64,000 nucleotides of DNA from positions 1,178,001 to 1,242,000 of the forward strand of contig JAEVHH010000003.1 in assembly GCA_017607445.1 (NCBI GenBank), written 5' to 3'. The notes under the pieces were generated by a model. The model had not been told where the DNA came from. It ran no database searches and was given only the letters and a program-made list of their open reading frames with translations. Of the stretch, positions 23,612 to 35,462 are shown in pieces (within the stretch, counting starts at the first letter, position 1; every line of letters begins with the position of its first letter). This stretch comes from Histoplasma ohiense. Lineage: Eukaryota; Ascomycota; Eurotiomycetes; Onygenales; Ajellomycetaceae. The translations under genes were made by a program, and so were the position numbers.

Positions 23612-25247
23612 TCAAAACATTTGGTTGTAGGATTGTCTATCTGTATCTCCAGATAGGGCACAGAGTATATATATACATGAGTAGAGTCGCATGTAAAGAG
23701 TCAACCGATCATACCTGAGCACTGTATTGATGGTGGCGCCGGTTTTTACTTCTACTTCTTTTTTCCTCTTGGATCTGCTTGGCTCAGACCGGATCGTTGT
23801 GTCCGGTGTAATTTGTTGGGCGTGTTCCCTGCTGCCCCGTATCACCCCTTCATTCGCTAAATTGTGAGCCTCAAATTGCTGGGACAGTCCTAAGCGTGAT
23901 GAAGCCGGTTCCTGGTCTAGGAATTGAAGCTCGGACTGATCGGAGACTTCAAAGTTTAGGTCAGCAGGTAACATAACTATCGATAGCAGAGCAGACTCGA
24001 TTGAAGTGCTCTGGGAGCCACAAATCGTAGATATTCCTGACAAAATTGTATGCCTTCCACCTTTGATCTCCTTCTGCCGTTGGCGAGATATTGAATTCGG
24101 CAATTGGATGTCGATAAAATGTGATATCTCTACTATTAATGACAGGGTAATGGCCGTAAATTCTCACATCCACATCACTATGAGAGATAGAAAAGCCAGT
24201 AATTTGCCGATGCAGTTCGTTCTCCCGGCCTACCAGGCGGAAAAGTGCAGTTAGACTACGTAATATGACGGATTGACTGTGGGCGTTCTGTCGATCACCA
24301 ATATCAAGACCGGTTGCTCCACACTTGACCTCGCTGGTGAGGAATGGAAAATACATATTATACGTAGCTGCCATTAACGAGCAATCAGCAAGAGGGTCGC
24401 CGATATAAGGTCGCAGCTTCTGAAGCTGTTCCCGATTGAATGCGTCTCTCTTAAATCCAAGGCCAAAGTCAGGCTGCGGACGAGGAGCAGGTCGGGAACC
24501 GGGAGGTCTGATAAAGGGGACGGCGTTGACCCAGCACGCATTGGTAGTCTCTCGAAGGATTTCTAAGTGTTTGGCTCCCTTATCGGCTAACAATCTCAGC
24601 TGAAGGAACAATGAGCTGTGCAATATCGCGGATCACCTTGGTCTCGTTCTCGCCCCTGATCCTTTTGCACGTCTTCTTGAACAGGTTATCGTCAGAGAAG
24701 AGAGTATGCTCAGGTGGTGGCTGCGGTGGCGCGTTTGACAAAGCTTTTTGCTTTGAGCGCTAATTCCTTCATCGCAATCGTCAATAAAGCTGTCACACTC
24801 CTTTAATTGATCTCCAAACAGTGGATGCTTATACGGTGCACTCTTCTGATCCCGCAACTGTTGGCTGCTTGTCTGTGCCTGAGCTGTTTCTGTGTTTAAG
24901 CTGGCATTTGAGCGTTTGCGGTTAAGGGAACTCGATCGCTTTCTTGCGAGTGCATCGTTGACGATATCCCGAAACCGATCCATTGTCTGCTCTTCTTCTT
25001 CTTCTGTTGGCCAGGCTCCGTTTTTCGTCCAGTGCTCAACCCGAGCCTCGCTGATTGGGGTTGCAGACGTTCGTGGTCGATGAGGAGACGCATGAGACGA
25101 TGGAGCCTCGTCGTCTTCTCGAGGACGCTTTGGAGTCTTCACCCGCCGCGTGGACTTGGGCTGTGACTGGATATGATTAGCAACTTGGAGGAGTAGAGTC
25201 CTTCGTCTTCGTTTCTGCATCTGCTGAGGATGCGTGAAACCCTTCAT
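23612..25247 (-). pseudogene. frameshifted DUF7924-type fungal protein gene
   Basis: Three frames on one strand together spell one protein of a large fungal family of unknown function. Segment 1 (from 25247, or Met codon 25220) is basic, contains KRPREDDEAPSS and HWTKNGAWPTEEEEEQTM, and ends near FGDQLKECDSFIDDCDEGI. A shift at the A5 run at about 24745 opens EHTLFSDDNLFKKTCKRIRG and AQLIVPSAE. A second shift near 24595 opens the conserved core GAKHLEILRETTNACW, RPQPDFGLGFKR, and MYFPFLTSEVKCGATGLDIG. A third shift near 23975 opens the C-terminal tail beginning PADLNFEVSDQSELQ. The core has the look of a PD-(D/E)xK-type motif (EVK), which is inference only. Three shifts in a gene flanked by intact housekeeping genes argue for decay, not sequencing error. 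Confidence 0.8.
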
Positions 25248-26836
25248 AAACTATGTTACGTCGCTGAACATATAGCTTGGTGCATACATGCCTGTTCGGT
25301 ATTTGTCTGGATCTTTGGCCACTCTTCAACCGCCGACGTCCTTGTGAGACGCCGGCTTCGCCGCAACGTGGTGACGTTGCTGATATGACCTCGATGCGTG
25401 TGGGCTTTGATAGTTAGAATCGTTTTGGTAGGGCGAGAGTTGCTACGGCATACCTTTTCTCGCCGGAGTTGGCATATGCCGTCTCGTCTGAGCGGATAAA
25501 TGTGCTGAACTACATGCTGGAATCGCAGGATCGAAGCGCCTATATGTACGGCTGCCGACTTAGAAGGGGAGAGTTGACAAGGGATGCGAGCTAGCTACGA
25601 AAACGCCAAGCACACGTATGAGGAGCCACGTGCATGGTACTAACACCGTGGACATCCATGGATGCCACTACGGAGTAGCAACTCGCAGTGCTCACGCTGG
25701 CGAGAATGACAGAAACTTGCGGGGCATAACGCGCTCCATTCTAAAAGCCCTAAACCAAGAGAGAGGATTAATCACAAAACAACTGACAAGACGTCAACGC
25801 ACTGATGCCTAAAATTTGGGCGAGCATTGGTACCTACCTCAGAAAAGAACCCCAGTGTCATTCTCGAGTGCTGGAGGGATAGGATTGGGAGGTTCGTGCC
25901 CTCCAGCATGACGCTGGTGGTAAATGAGCTCTTCTGCCCCAGGTGCCTAGATCAAGAATGCAGAATTAATAACCATCACGAACATTGATTAGCTGCAGCG
26001 AGGAGGAACGAGTCAATTCACTGCAGAATCGTAATAACATGTTTGAAGGTACGATCAACAACTTGAACCAGTTTTCAGAATTGCTCCACCGATGTTGAGA
26101 TCTGCATCCACGGCACTCACCAAAACTGCGTATTTTGGCTGGCCTGATGATGAATGATACTCCGTATTATATAGTGCATGCACATTGAAATGGACTCCGC
26201 GAAACCGAATTAGGGGGCGAAAAGAACATTAGTAATCAATTTATATGTGTAGACATCTTGCCCTCCTCTTTCTTCCTCAGGCTGGGCTATATTTGTGAAC
26301 AATATTTTTGGTCAAGTTGGAAGAGTTGTCCCTGACCCCACCGATACGAAATGTTTGCTATGAGGCTAGATAGGCTGTTCCTGGTGGGCTGCCTGAATGT
26401 CCAGCCGGAGTGTCGTTAGCATATGCCCATGTATAGCACATGTCCATGTGGTGTATGTACTGTATATCGTATGTCGAAACCGAAGGGGCATGAGTGCGAG
26501 TATGGATAGGCCGATTCACAGGGAGGATGAATTTAAACGCGAGAAGATAAGTTTTGTCGTCCTAAAAGTCCCCAAGGTCTTCTTGGAGATATACACATAT
26601 TTCAAAAAGCCATTGTTCAGGTGATTTTTCAGAGCTTTTTTCTGTAGCCAACTCCTTGATCGATCGTGTAACTACTATATATATATATACAGATCTAGCA
26701 GAATTGTTCCATCGAATTGACAACTGCGCATGTCACGTGGTCCGCCTCGCTCTCCCCGCAATCTGCTCCGTGACTCGGGCTCGATTCCTCTTGCTTCCCA
26801 CACTCCGCCGCCGCTCTTCACTCCCACAGCCCAAGG
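25248..26836. other. 1.6-kb gene-free region, TYS1 promoter side
   Basis: It contains two TACGGAGTA-type words (near 25668 and 26159), a GTACTGTATA word near 26457, a (TA)n run near 26679-26689 and a CACGTG E-box at 26733-26738, about 100 bp upstream of the TYS1 ATG. No coding frame is supported. Confidence 0.5.
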
Positions 26837-28341
26837 ATGGCAAACGAATTATCGCCCCAAGAGAAGATCGATCTGATCTACCACAATCTTCAAGAAGTCC
26901 TGAAGCCAGAGATTATCGAAGATGTCATCTTGCGACAAAATCGCCCTCTGAAAGTTTATTTCGGTATGGTTGTCAACCCCTCCACTCATCCCCACCTTAA
27001 AAAAAAAAAGGGGATACAATGCCCTTTAAGAAAAACGAAGGGAACCTCATCCAATGCCTGATTTTATGTTATTTATAAAAAAACAAAACTGAAGAATTAA
27101 AATTAGTGAAAAATTACATGGATTATTTTCGTCGTTGACAAAATTTTACAGGTACCGCAACAACCGGCCGCCCACACTGCGGCTACTTCTGCCCCATAGT
27201 GAAGCTCGCCCACTTCCTCCGCGCAGGCTGCCACGTCAAAATCCTCCTCGCAGACATCCATGGCTTCCTCGATAACCTCAAGGCGCCCATCGACCTCGTC
27301 AACTTCCGCGCCAAATACTACCGCTATGTCATCACCGCCCTCCTCGAAGCCATCCACGTCCCCATCGACAAGCTCGAGTTCGTTCTCGGCAGCGACTACC
27401 AGCTCTCCTCCAGATACACCATGGACCTGTTCCGCCTCAGCAGCGTCGTGACGGAGCACGATGCCAAGAAGGCCGGCGCGGAGGTCGTGAAGCAGGTCGA
27501 CAACGCGCCGCTGTCTGGCCTGATATACCCGCTCATGCAGGCGCTGGACGAGGAGCACCTGGATGTCGATGCGCAGTTTGGCGGCGTCGATCAACGGAAG
27601 ATCTTCACGCTGGCGCTGGAGACGCTTCCGCGCGTGGGCTATAAGGAGCGCGCACACCTCATGAGTCCCATGGTACCCGGGCTGGCGGGCGGGAAGATGT
27701 CGGCGTCGGACCCAGATTCAAAGATTGATATTCTGGATACGCCGGAGGTGGTGAAAAAGAAGTTGAAAAAAGCCTATGCGGTGCCGAAGGAGACGGAGGG
27801 GAATGGGATTATTAGCTTTGTGGAGTATGTGTTGCTGCCTGTTAGTGCGTTGGAGAGGGATGATGGGAAAGGGAGCTTTGTGGTCGAGAGGAGGGAGGAG
27901 GAGGGCGGTTCGATTGTTTATTGGAATATTGAGGATGTGAAGAGTGATTATCGGGATGATAAAGTGAGACCCCTTTCTTCTTCTGCTTCTTAAAATTTTT
28001 GTTTTGCGTTTGTCACCACTGTTTACACCTGGACCAGTACATTTCCATACTAACAACAATCTATTGATAAAAAAAAAAATCAGTTAACCCCACAACTTCT
28101 TAAAGCCGCCGTGACAACAGCGCTCAACAAGCTCCTCGCGCCCGTCCAGGCCTCCTTCCAAGCTAACCCTGACTGGCAAGAGATCGAGAAGAAAGCATAC
28201 CCGCCTCCACCGGAGCCGGAGAAGAAGAAGAAGAAGCCGAAGGATAAGGGTAGTAGATACCCTGGTGGTGGTGGTGGTGGCGGTCCACCAAAAGAGGACG
28301 CAGGCAGTGTCGAGGAGAAGCTGGATAAACTGGAGGTTTAA
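26837..28341 (+). CDS. TYS1: cytosolic tyrosyl-tRNA synthetase
   Basis: 398 residues in three exons: 26837-26963, 27152-27963 and 28084-28341; GT-AG, phases 1 and 0, with CTAACAAC branch sequence before the last acceptor. It charges tRNA-Tyr (class I, Rossmann catalytic domain). Seen: the HIGH-type signature as TGRPHCGYF (residues 47-55), tyrosine-pocket segments ILLADIHGFLDN and GSDYQLSS, and the KMSKS loop as KMSAS (224-228). It has the eukaryotic/archaeal compact form, without the bacterial S4 domain. The C-terminus carries a Lys-rich then Gly-rich low-complexity tail (about 350-398). Both introns contain long A-runs. Confidence 0.95.
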
Positions 28342-29818
28342 GCATTTTACTTCCTTGAGTCATTACGAGGCGCTGGTGATGCGTAGGAAATTTTAATTTT
28401 GGAGTAAAAAATAGGGGATCAAGCGAATGAGTGAGTGGAGGAGGCGTTTGTATGGATGGAGTCTGTTCCTGTCCTCCCCCATACTCGTTAGTTGGGCGAA
28501 AAAAAAAAAAAAAAGGTGGGGGGGAATAGAATACCTTTTGCCCTGGATGACTTGAATGACGGCCGAAGATTAAACTATATAGAGAACCCTTATTACATTT
28601 ACGTGGGAAATGACCAGAAAATAGCTTAAAAGCGCAATACAGCTAGCTAACCTTTTTCTGTTCTTTTCCTTTTGCTGGAACGTTGAACATCGATGATATG
28701 ATTTGGCGCTATAAAATATACAGGTATGTTTGTTTGTTTGTAGGTAGTTTCCTAGGGTTCAAGTTTCAACGTAACCAAGCAAACCAGCTTCGATGAAGTT
28801 GGGTATAAACACAGGATCACAGGTATCATGAAAGATATTCATCAACGTCAATTTTCCTCGCCAACCTCCTAAGACTCCATCCAGCTTCCTCTTATGATTG
28901 AAGTTAAAAAAGGAAGCACCAATTACCAACCAACCAAGCAGTTGGTCCTTCAGGCGATGTGTTTTCCTGAGAAACTTGAAAAGCGCCGCAAGGTGTGTAT
29001 GTGGGAGCGCGTGTGAACAACGGCGTCTGATCGTTTTGAGTTTTTTTCTATTCACCCCTTTTGAGGACCCCGAGCGCGTCGGCTTCGCGCCGTTGATTTT
29101 GCATGGCATAATAATATAGATCGGGTGGCAGGAGGGCGGGATATTTGCCAGAGGATGTGATATAGCTTTGGGGGAAAAGGAAGCCTGTGTGCCCCGTCCT
29201 TACATTCCCGTTCCTCTTTCATACCCCGTCCATCCATCCATTCATCCATCCACAGCGTGGAGCCAAATTCGAACCTGTATACCCCCTCATCACCTTAAGA
29301 TGCTGGTATTCAGTTCCTCCTTTTTCCCTTTTCCTCTGGTAGTAGAAGATTCGCCTTTCGTAGAGCCAGACACCGCTCAAGACAGACGCGATCAGGCGTC
29401 CCCAACACCGCCGCGTGTCCCGCGCCTCCCTTCAACTCAGTTTGCCACCGTATCCGTTTTTCTTTCTTGATGGTGTCACTCTGTTCGCTTCTCTTGTCAT
29501 ACAGAGCCTGAAGCCCACTTTCCTGAAATTTTGAGGTCTTCTGAAGTCCATCCAGTCAAAGGGCATCCCCAATTGTGCATTCGCATGCCAACACCAGTCA
29601 AATAACAAGGGGTAATCGTATATCAATCCCACTCGTCTTATCTCGAAATGGCTGGAAACAATAATAGAAACCGCCTTTTTAGCCCCGCCAAACTCCAGAA
29701 CACAGAGAGTCATAACGTGTATTGAAAGAAAAGTAAATTGAGAAAGAAAAAAAAAAAATCCCAAAGAAAAAGGTGCGCCTTCTTCAAAAGAAAGCCCAAT
29801 ACACAATAGACCGATAAC
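28342..29818. other. convergent intergenic region TYS1 / RPB3
   Basis: 1.5 kb with A-runs (28499-28514), a TGTT(T) run near 28728, and CATC repeats near 29230. ORF-like frames on both strands lack family features. It probably holds both 3' UTRs. Confidence 0.5.
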
Positions 29819-31085
29819 CTAAAACCCTCCAAATCCCTGCCCATACGGTGTTGCCCCATACGGCGTCGCGCCGCCCGCACCACCCCAAACACTCCCACCT
29901 CCAGCAGCCCCGCCAACACCATTAGCCGCATAAGCTGTGTAGCCACCATCCATTCCCTCAGGTGGCTCGTAAGCGTCGGGACTACGGCCACCATCCTCAC
30001 CGATGCCGTTCATCGTAGCGCCGTTGCGATCCGTATCTCCCGCGCCGGTTAGGGCAGATATGATCTCTGCGAGTTTGCGTTGGAGGACAGTGATACCCTG
30101 TTGGACGATGGCGTCTGGTTCAAGGTTGCCGATACTTTCGACATCGATGTAGAAGGTGGAGGGTTGCGCGTCATAGTCGAATGGCATGTCGGGTTGGGCT
30201 GGGGTTTCCCATTCTGCGTTTGCAGAGATGGGCCTGTTGAAGGTGACGCATGTAGTCAATATCGATGTCAAATATTTTTAAAAAGACATGAATTCCTGCG
30301 TATTGCTTGTTTTGCATAAAAAACAATAGCAATGATAATAATAGAATGAAAGTAAAAGAGAAGAGTTGGGGAGGGGAACATACCATTCCTTAATCGGATC
30401 CTCTTCATACCAATAATCCACATGCTTTAAATTGTTATGCGGATCATACTCAAACCCCACCGCCGCAGTCGGCGCCCACTTCGCATGCTCCTTCGCAATC
30501 CCCTTCTTCGCAATACACGTCATTTTAATCTCCTGGCCCCTGCGCAACTTGCAAATCACAGGGCCTTTTCCTTCCGCATCCATGATAACCGGGTTGCCCA
30601 CCCACTCATTCGCCCGATCCCCGACGATCACCAGATCGCGCGCGTACACCTTCATAATATCCTCGCCCGTGCAGCGCGCCTGCAGTTGCAGGGTGACGAC
30701 GCAGCGCGCACAGCCGCCCTCGCAGTCGCAGTCGCGCGAGTATTCCATGTCGGCGTCGCAATTTTTGGAGTTGAGCGGGATGAGGCCGAGGCGGTGAGAG
30801 ATGAATTCATCGGGGAGAACGGAGGTATTGGATTCGATTTCGACGACGTCGATGGCGACGGTGGGGATTTCGGCGAGGAGGGTGCGGCGGAGGGAGTTGG
30901 CGAAGGCGAGGTCGACGGAGCTGAGGCGGAAGTCAACACGATGTGGTTCAGCCTGTTGGTTTGTGGTTTTATATTCGTTAGGATGGATCTTCTTTTTGGT
31001 CTCTTCCTTTTCTACTCTTCTTATTTACCTCTCTGACTGTGACTTGAGGCCCCTGGGGCTCAATGTCCATTTCATCATAGTCCAT
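29819..31085 (-). CDS. RPB3: RNA polymerase II subunit RPB3
   Basis: 346 residues in three exons: 31085-31029, 30952-30384 and 30233-29819; phases 0 and 2. Rpb3 pairs with Rpb11 as the alpha-like assembly platform of Pol II. Seen: the alpha-motif-type stretch FRLSSVDLAFANSLRRTLLAE (dimerisation; about 27-47), PDEFISHRLGLIPL (66-79), and the zinc-binding loop with Cys94, Cys96, Cys100 and Cys103 (CDCEGGCARC). GIAKEHAKWAPTAAVGFEYD is the conserved central segment. The tail is Gly-rich and ends with ATPYGATPYGQGFGGF, a short tandem that resembles CTD-like aromatic/Pro repeats and is longer than the yeast tail. ATG 31085 is the first start in frame with the conserved N-terminus. Confidence 0.95.
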
Positions 31086-32259
31086 GATGAACGGGAAAGC
31101 CGCCGTGCAAAGGCAGGCTTTCTCCCTTGTGGTATGGTCCTTGAGCGCCGCCTACTCCGTATTCATGAGAGGGGTGACGGAAGCGCGCAGGTAGTTAAAA
31201 GTACGAAACCGTACCGGAAAGATGGTCTGGCGGAGAGCTTTTTTGGGGTTGGTGAGAAGATGTCTGGAGTTGGAGCAGTTGGGGCGGGTGAAGCTTTGAC
31301 GAAGATACCCGATTAGGACTAGGGTGCTTCAATTGGATAATAGTTTTGGTTTTCCATTTCTCCCCAGAACCCGGAATACGACCACCTAAACGTCGAACAG
31401 CTTATGGCTCGGATTGCTTGTTTTTTTTTTTTTTTTTTTAATTAATTAAAGACTTCTGCTACTACTTCTTTTCATTATCTGAGGTATAAAAGTCTCGTGA
31501 GCTGCTACGCTGACAGGCCAAGGAAGCTTTGATCACAGGAAAAAGAATTGAAATTGAATTGGTTGATTTAAAAAAGGGAGAATGCCTCCAAAAAGAACTT
31601 GAAAGATGTGGAGAATGAATATGGATGTAGGCAAGAAATGCCTACCCCTGGACCCAGGGGTGAACCAGGTCAAATGAACGATATCTAAACCTTGATGAGA
31701 ATGATGATGGAACATACGGAAAAACAGGGCAGAATGATGGAAGAACTCATACAAAAACTAGATGGTCGTCCGGTGGGCCGTCTCCCTTGGGTCCTCTGCT
31801 GTGGTCAGTATGACAGTATGAGGGAGCGTGATCGACTTGAATTACCTTCCAAGATAGGAGAGATACAGTATATATTGGAGAGTGATGTGCTGCAGTAGTC
31901 TGATAAGCAATATTCTGCAAATGACCTATCGGCAACATTCAACCAAAAAGCCGTCAATGGAGAGTCAGACCTTTTAGCAAAGGCATCAAATACAGTGAGG
32001 GCAGAAGGTAGATAATTTCCAGTAAATATTTTGCAACACTCTTCTTTAATTGCATTACTGAGCAGAGCAAAGAATCTCTTACTGGAGATGTGTAGGAGCT
32101 TACAGCCCAGGATGCCGAAGCTGCAACTCAGCCTGACCAGATACAGGGTGAAATATGGTTAACAACAACGTACACGCATACATAAAATCCGAATGATTCG
32201 CCCTTCATAATGATTCCCATTTTATGGACACTTCGTAGGAACTCCAAGTAGATCTTTTG
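31086..32259. other. RPB3 promoter side and AT-rich repeat-like DNA
   Basis: It contains an ACTCCGTA word near 31153, a T19 run (31421-31439), and sequence with low CpG. A 68-codon plus-strand frame at 31692 begins Met-rich and charged but cannot be assigned. Confidence 0.45.
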
Positions 32260-32700
32260 TCGCTTGGCGGCTTGCAAGGGGAGAAGGATCCCTTCATTGT
32301 TGAATGTCAAGTGTACAATTACTTGATCAAGAACAAACTGGGCGGCGTGGTTGGGCCTTGCTGCCATGGCTGTCTCAAGCTTGACAAACTCAGAAACAAT
32401 ATATGGAACGGAAGTTCCCCCAATCCCTAGTATGGCGGCTGAGGGCAGATACAGCAGAAGACCCTATTCATCGACTTTTCCTCAAATGCATTGATGGATG
32501 CACTATTGACAAGGCTAGGGTTACCACCGCTGGAGCCCAGAGTTTGTGAGATCAGCTTGATCTCCTACATAATATGAACATCGTGCATGGTGATCTGTTA
32601 TCATGAAATATTATGAGATCAAATGTTGACCATGCATTCCTTGTTGATTTCAGCTCTGCAAAATTATGACCTCACAGCTCTTTCATGATATACAAAAGAG
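32260..32700 (+). pseudogene. relic of a fungal protein-kinase-like gene
   Basis: Two blocks on the plus strand, in frames broken by stops. The first reads DPFIVECQVYNYLIKNKLGG and GCLKLDK, which resembles the N-lobe Glu helix and beta-4/5 of small fungal kinase-like proteins. The second (about 32480-32670) reads LLHNMNIVHGDLLS, stop, NIMRSNVDHAFLVDFSSAK, which has the catalytic-loop HGDL...N and the DFS metal-binding spacing. At least three stop codons lie within 200 nt of the catalytic loop, and no intact start is visible. It is best read as a dead kinase of the lineage-expanded type seen in Onygenales. Confidence 0.55.
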
Positions 32701-33700
32701 AAGGCTTTCTAGCCTACACTCAAGATGAGAAATGAGTGCTTGAACTATTTCTCTTTTGACTTCAGAAGATAAAGCCCTTCCCCCTTGATTTTTCCATGTG
32801 AGTTTTTAGCATATGCAATCCAGTTAAAAACAGCATCAAGGCATAGCATTTTGTACTGCTCAGAGTGAGGAACAGGCATATGATCACCCAGTGTGTTCCT
32901 GAGTGAATGTGAATTATGCTGTTGTTGAGTGAGAGTTGATTTGCAACAGTTAGGGTTATGTTGTTCTCCCAGTTTGGAGACAGCAGCACACCGTGGCCCT
33001 GTATGTGTTGATGTTGAAATTTGTGACACTTCAATGGTTTCCCTATCAATCCATAGATAGTAAAGCAAACTAACCAAGATCATGCAATTTTTGTAGATAA
33101 AGAATTCAGAATAAAAGATGGAATTAGAGCAGCCTTACCTATGATTATATAGAAGATTTTGTTCAACAATACATCAAGAACATGTTTTCAATCCTCCTTA
33201 GTAAGATATCCCACACTTTCAGAGAGGAATTTGACACTGCGACCTGGAGGAAAAGCTCAATGGAATAACATACCAGTCTGTTCACTTTATGTGTGTTCAG
33301 TTGCAACAGGTTTGTAAAGGGTATCCTCAGATGGAGAATACTAGTGTGCTGAATAAACAACTGCATCTCACTCATTCACTCCCAGCTCTCTGGGACATGG
33401 CAAAAGCCCCAACTCACTAGGGATGAACATCAAAAGGCAAATCAAAATACAAAATGACAAGGGTAGTGAATAACCAACAAGTAACAAGGATCATGCTGTT
33501 TATTCTTTTGTTTTGCTGGGGACTGTTTTCCAAATAACTTTTATTGCAAAGTAGAACATTTAGAAAGGAGGTGAAGGCAGAGTTGGATGTTGTCTTTGAC
33601 TAAAACAGAATGCAAGTATAAATAAAGTCTATCATAGAGCCCAACAAAATATAAATAAAAAATATAAATAAAATATCAAAAAAATGAACAGAGGCAAATT
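32641..33700. repeat. CpG-depleted repeat-like tract
   Basis: About 1,060 bp in which I count only two CpG dinucleotides, while TG and CA are abundant. Genes on either side are CpG-rich. This is the footprint of methylation-linked or RIP-like C-to-T mutation in repeats. A 112-codon minus-strand frame (32745-33083) survives within it but has no recognisable family. Confidence 0.7.
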
Positions 33701-34635
33701 GCAACGTCTAAGAGGAAGTTTTGAGTAGATCCAAAAATAAGAAAAAGAAAAAGAAAAAGAGGAAATACTGCGAGCTACACCAAATTCTAATCAAATCCTA
33801 GAGAGAACAAACAGTATTTCCCAAGATCAACCAGCCAAAGGGGACGGGAAAAAAAGGAAGGGGAAAAAAACAGCGGAAGTTCCTTCCGTCGAAGCCATCA
33901 GGAAAACGAACTCGCCATGGCATAGAAATGGGACTTGGGTGAAGTGGTGGAACAATAACGATAGTTGAAGACATGGAGATATGTGACGGTTTTTTAATCC
34001 TTAACCACATATGAGCAGTCCGAGAAGTTTCGTTGATCTTTGCTAGAGGAGAGGAGATAAGTGAGGAAGGAAAGGTGCTTGAAATAATTGGTGCGGAGAT
34101 ACGAAAAGGAAGAGAAGAGAAGATAAGTGGGAATAGGTGATTCCAAATGCGAAGGGAAATTTGAAATATATCATGTGCGTATAACACGGGGAGGTGTTAT
34201 CTTGCTAGTGGCTAGATGGGGGCATTGGCTGCGGCCTCGGGACTCATTCTGGGACTTCTCCCTGGAAGCCTTGGAGGGTAGGGCAACTAACTGCCTAAAG
34301 AGACGAAGAGGAAACTTTGCCGCACAATTACAACAGCCACTCCAGATAGATACCGCCAAATAAAACAAAGTGAAAGATTCTATCAGAAAGCCCAATTAGC
34401 CCAATTCGGTGTTTTCAGTCCCACGTTTAGCGGAGGAGAGTGGTTGAAACGACAGGTTTTATATAGATGATGGTCTCCAAGAATAAAACGGGTAGTTCCA
34501 CGGGATGCTGGAACAAATTAGAAATAAGCGGCCAATAAATAACAGGCGATAGGTACATATGTGTTTTAAATGTTGGGGTTCCAATTTGCCCAAAGGAACC
34601 GGATCAAGAAAGGACCCAAGGGGGAAGGTCAAGAG
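33701..34635. other. 3' region of Nudix gene, no gene seen
   Basis: A/G-rich sequence and short A-runs. The 129-codon minus-strand frame at 33798-34187 reads as a Pro/Phe/Ser-rich product of low complexity and is not called. Confidence 0.45.
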
Positions 34636-35462
34636 CTATCTCTTGACAGAGCTGCGATTGAGCGCATCTAGAAGCTCAGGGCGATTCGCCAACGCCGCTG
34701 CAGCCTGCGCATAAGTAACCCACTGTCGTTTCCGCTTGTGCATCTCCGGCCACTGGGCTTCCTCCCGATCGACGCGGACCTCGAAAAACTGATACAGTAT
34801 CCTGGGAGCCTTCTGGGACACCTGGGCCGGGGTCCGCATGTCTGAGATCTTGCCAAGATCACGCAGGACGGTACAGACGACGCCTGCCTCCTCCCAAGCT
34901 TCACGGCAGGCTGCCTGCTGAGCGGACGGTTCATCCAATTCCCAGCCGCCCTTGGGCAGAACCCAGCCTCCGCGGCGAGCAGACTGGATCAAGAGTACCT
35001 TAGACTTGTCGGAGGACATAGCAACGACGCCGGCGACGAGTCGTTCGCCGCTGGGGCTATAGCCTAGAGGGGAGAAGAGGGAGGGTCATGTCAGCAAAAC
35101 AGATTTGGCAGACCAATGGAAGAGGAACAACAGGGTCAAACAAGGCGGGGCCAAAGGGAAGGGTAGCCAGTAGAAGGGGGGTAAAGGTGATGGTCGTTTA
35201 GCGGAGATGGTGGTAAATGAGAAAAATATGTGCCATGGTGATGTATTGTGGCAAGTGTCCGCAATTGTACGTGGAAGTGCAGCGGGAGTGGAGGTTGGTG
35301 AGATGGCATGATGAGATGAGGGGCAAGGATCAGCAGCAACATGAAGGAGAGGACGGAGACACGTGCTTCAACAAAGGGCCAGCATTGCCTGATTGCCACC
35401 TGCAGCTACTCACGCTGGTTTGTCCGCCCCGTGCGGGACTCCATTGTGCGGGATTGGGCCAT
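34636..35462 (-). CDS. DDP1: diphosphoinositol polyphosphate phosphohydrolase-type Nudix hydrolase
   Basis: 158 residues in two exons, 35462-35414 and 35063-34636, joined by a 350-nt GT-AG intron (phase 1). Ddp1/Aps1-type enzymes hydrolyse diphosphoinositol polyphosphates, diadenosine polyphosphates and polyphosphate. Seen: the short N-terminus ending RTGRTNQRYSPSGERLVAGV, then GGWVLPKGGWELDEPS and the Nudix core REAWEEAGV (residues 70-78), whose glutamates bind Mg2+. The C-terminus contains the EMHKRKRQWVTYAQA segment (family: basic patch for the inositol phosphate). Size fits the yeast/fission yeast enzymes. The first exon places the family-typical basic start in frame, so I prefer it to the Met at 35019 inside the domain. 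Confidence 0.9.

Noticed and set aside
15241..25247. frameshifts as assembly error instead of pseudogenes
   Set aside because: Housekeeping genes all along the window, including a 2.7-kb UBR1 exon and an 11-exon ATE1, are free of shifts; errors would not select only dispensable genes. Resequencing would still be decisive.
33798..34187. 129-codon minus-strand frame
   Set aside because: Low-complexity, lies in a 3' region, no similarity.
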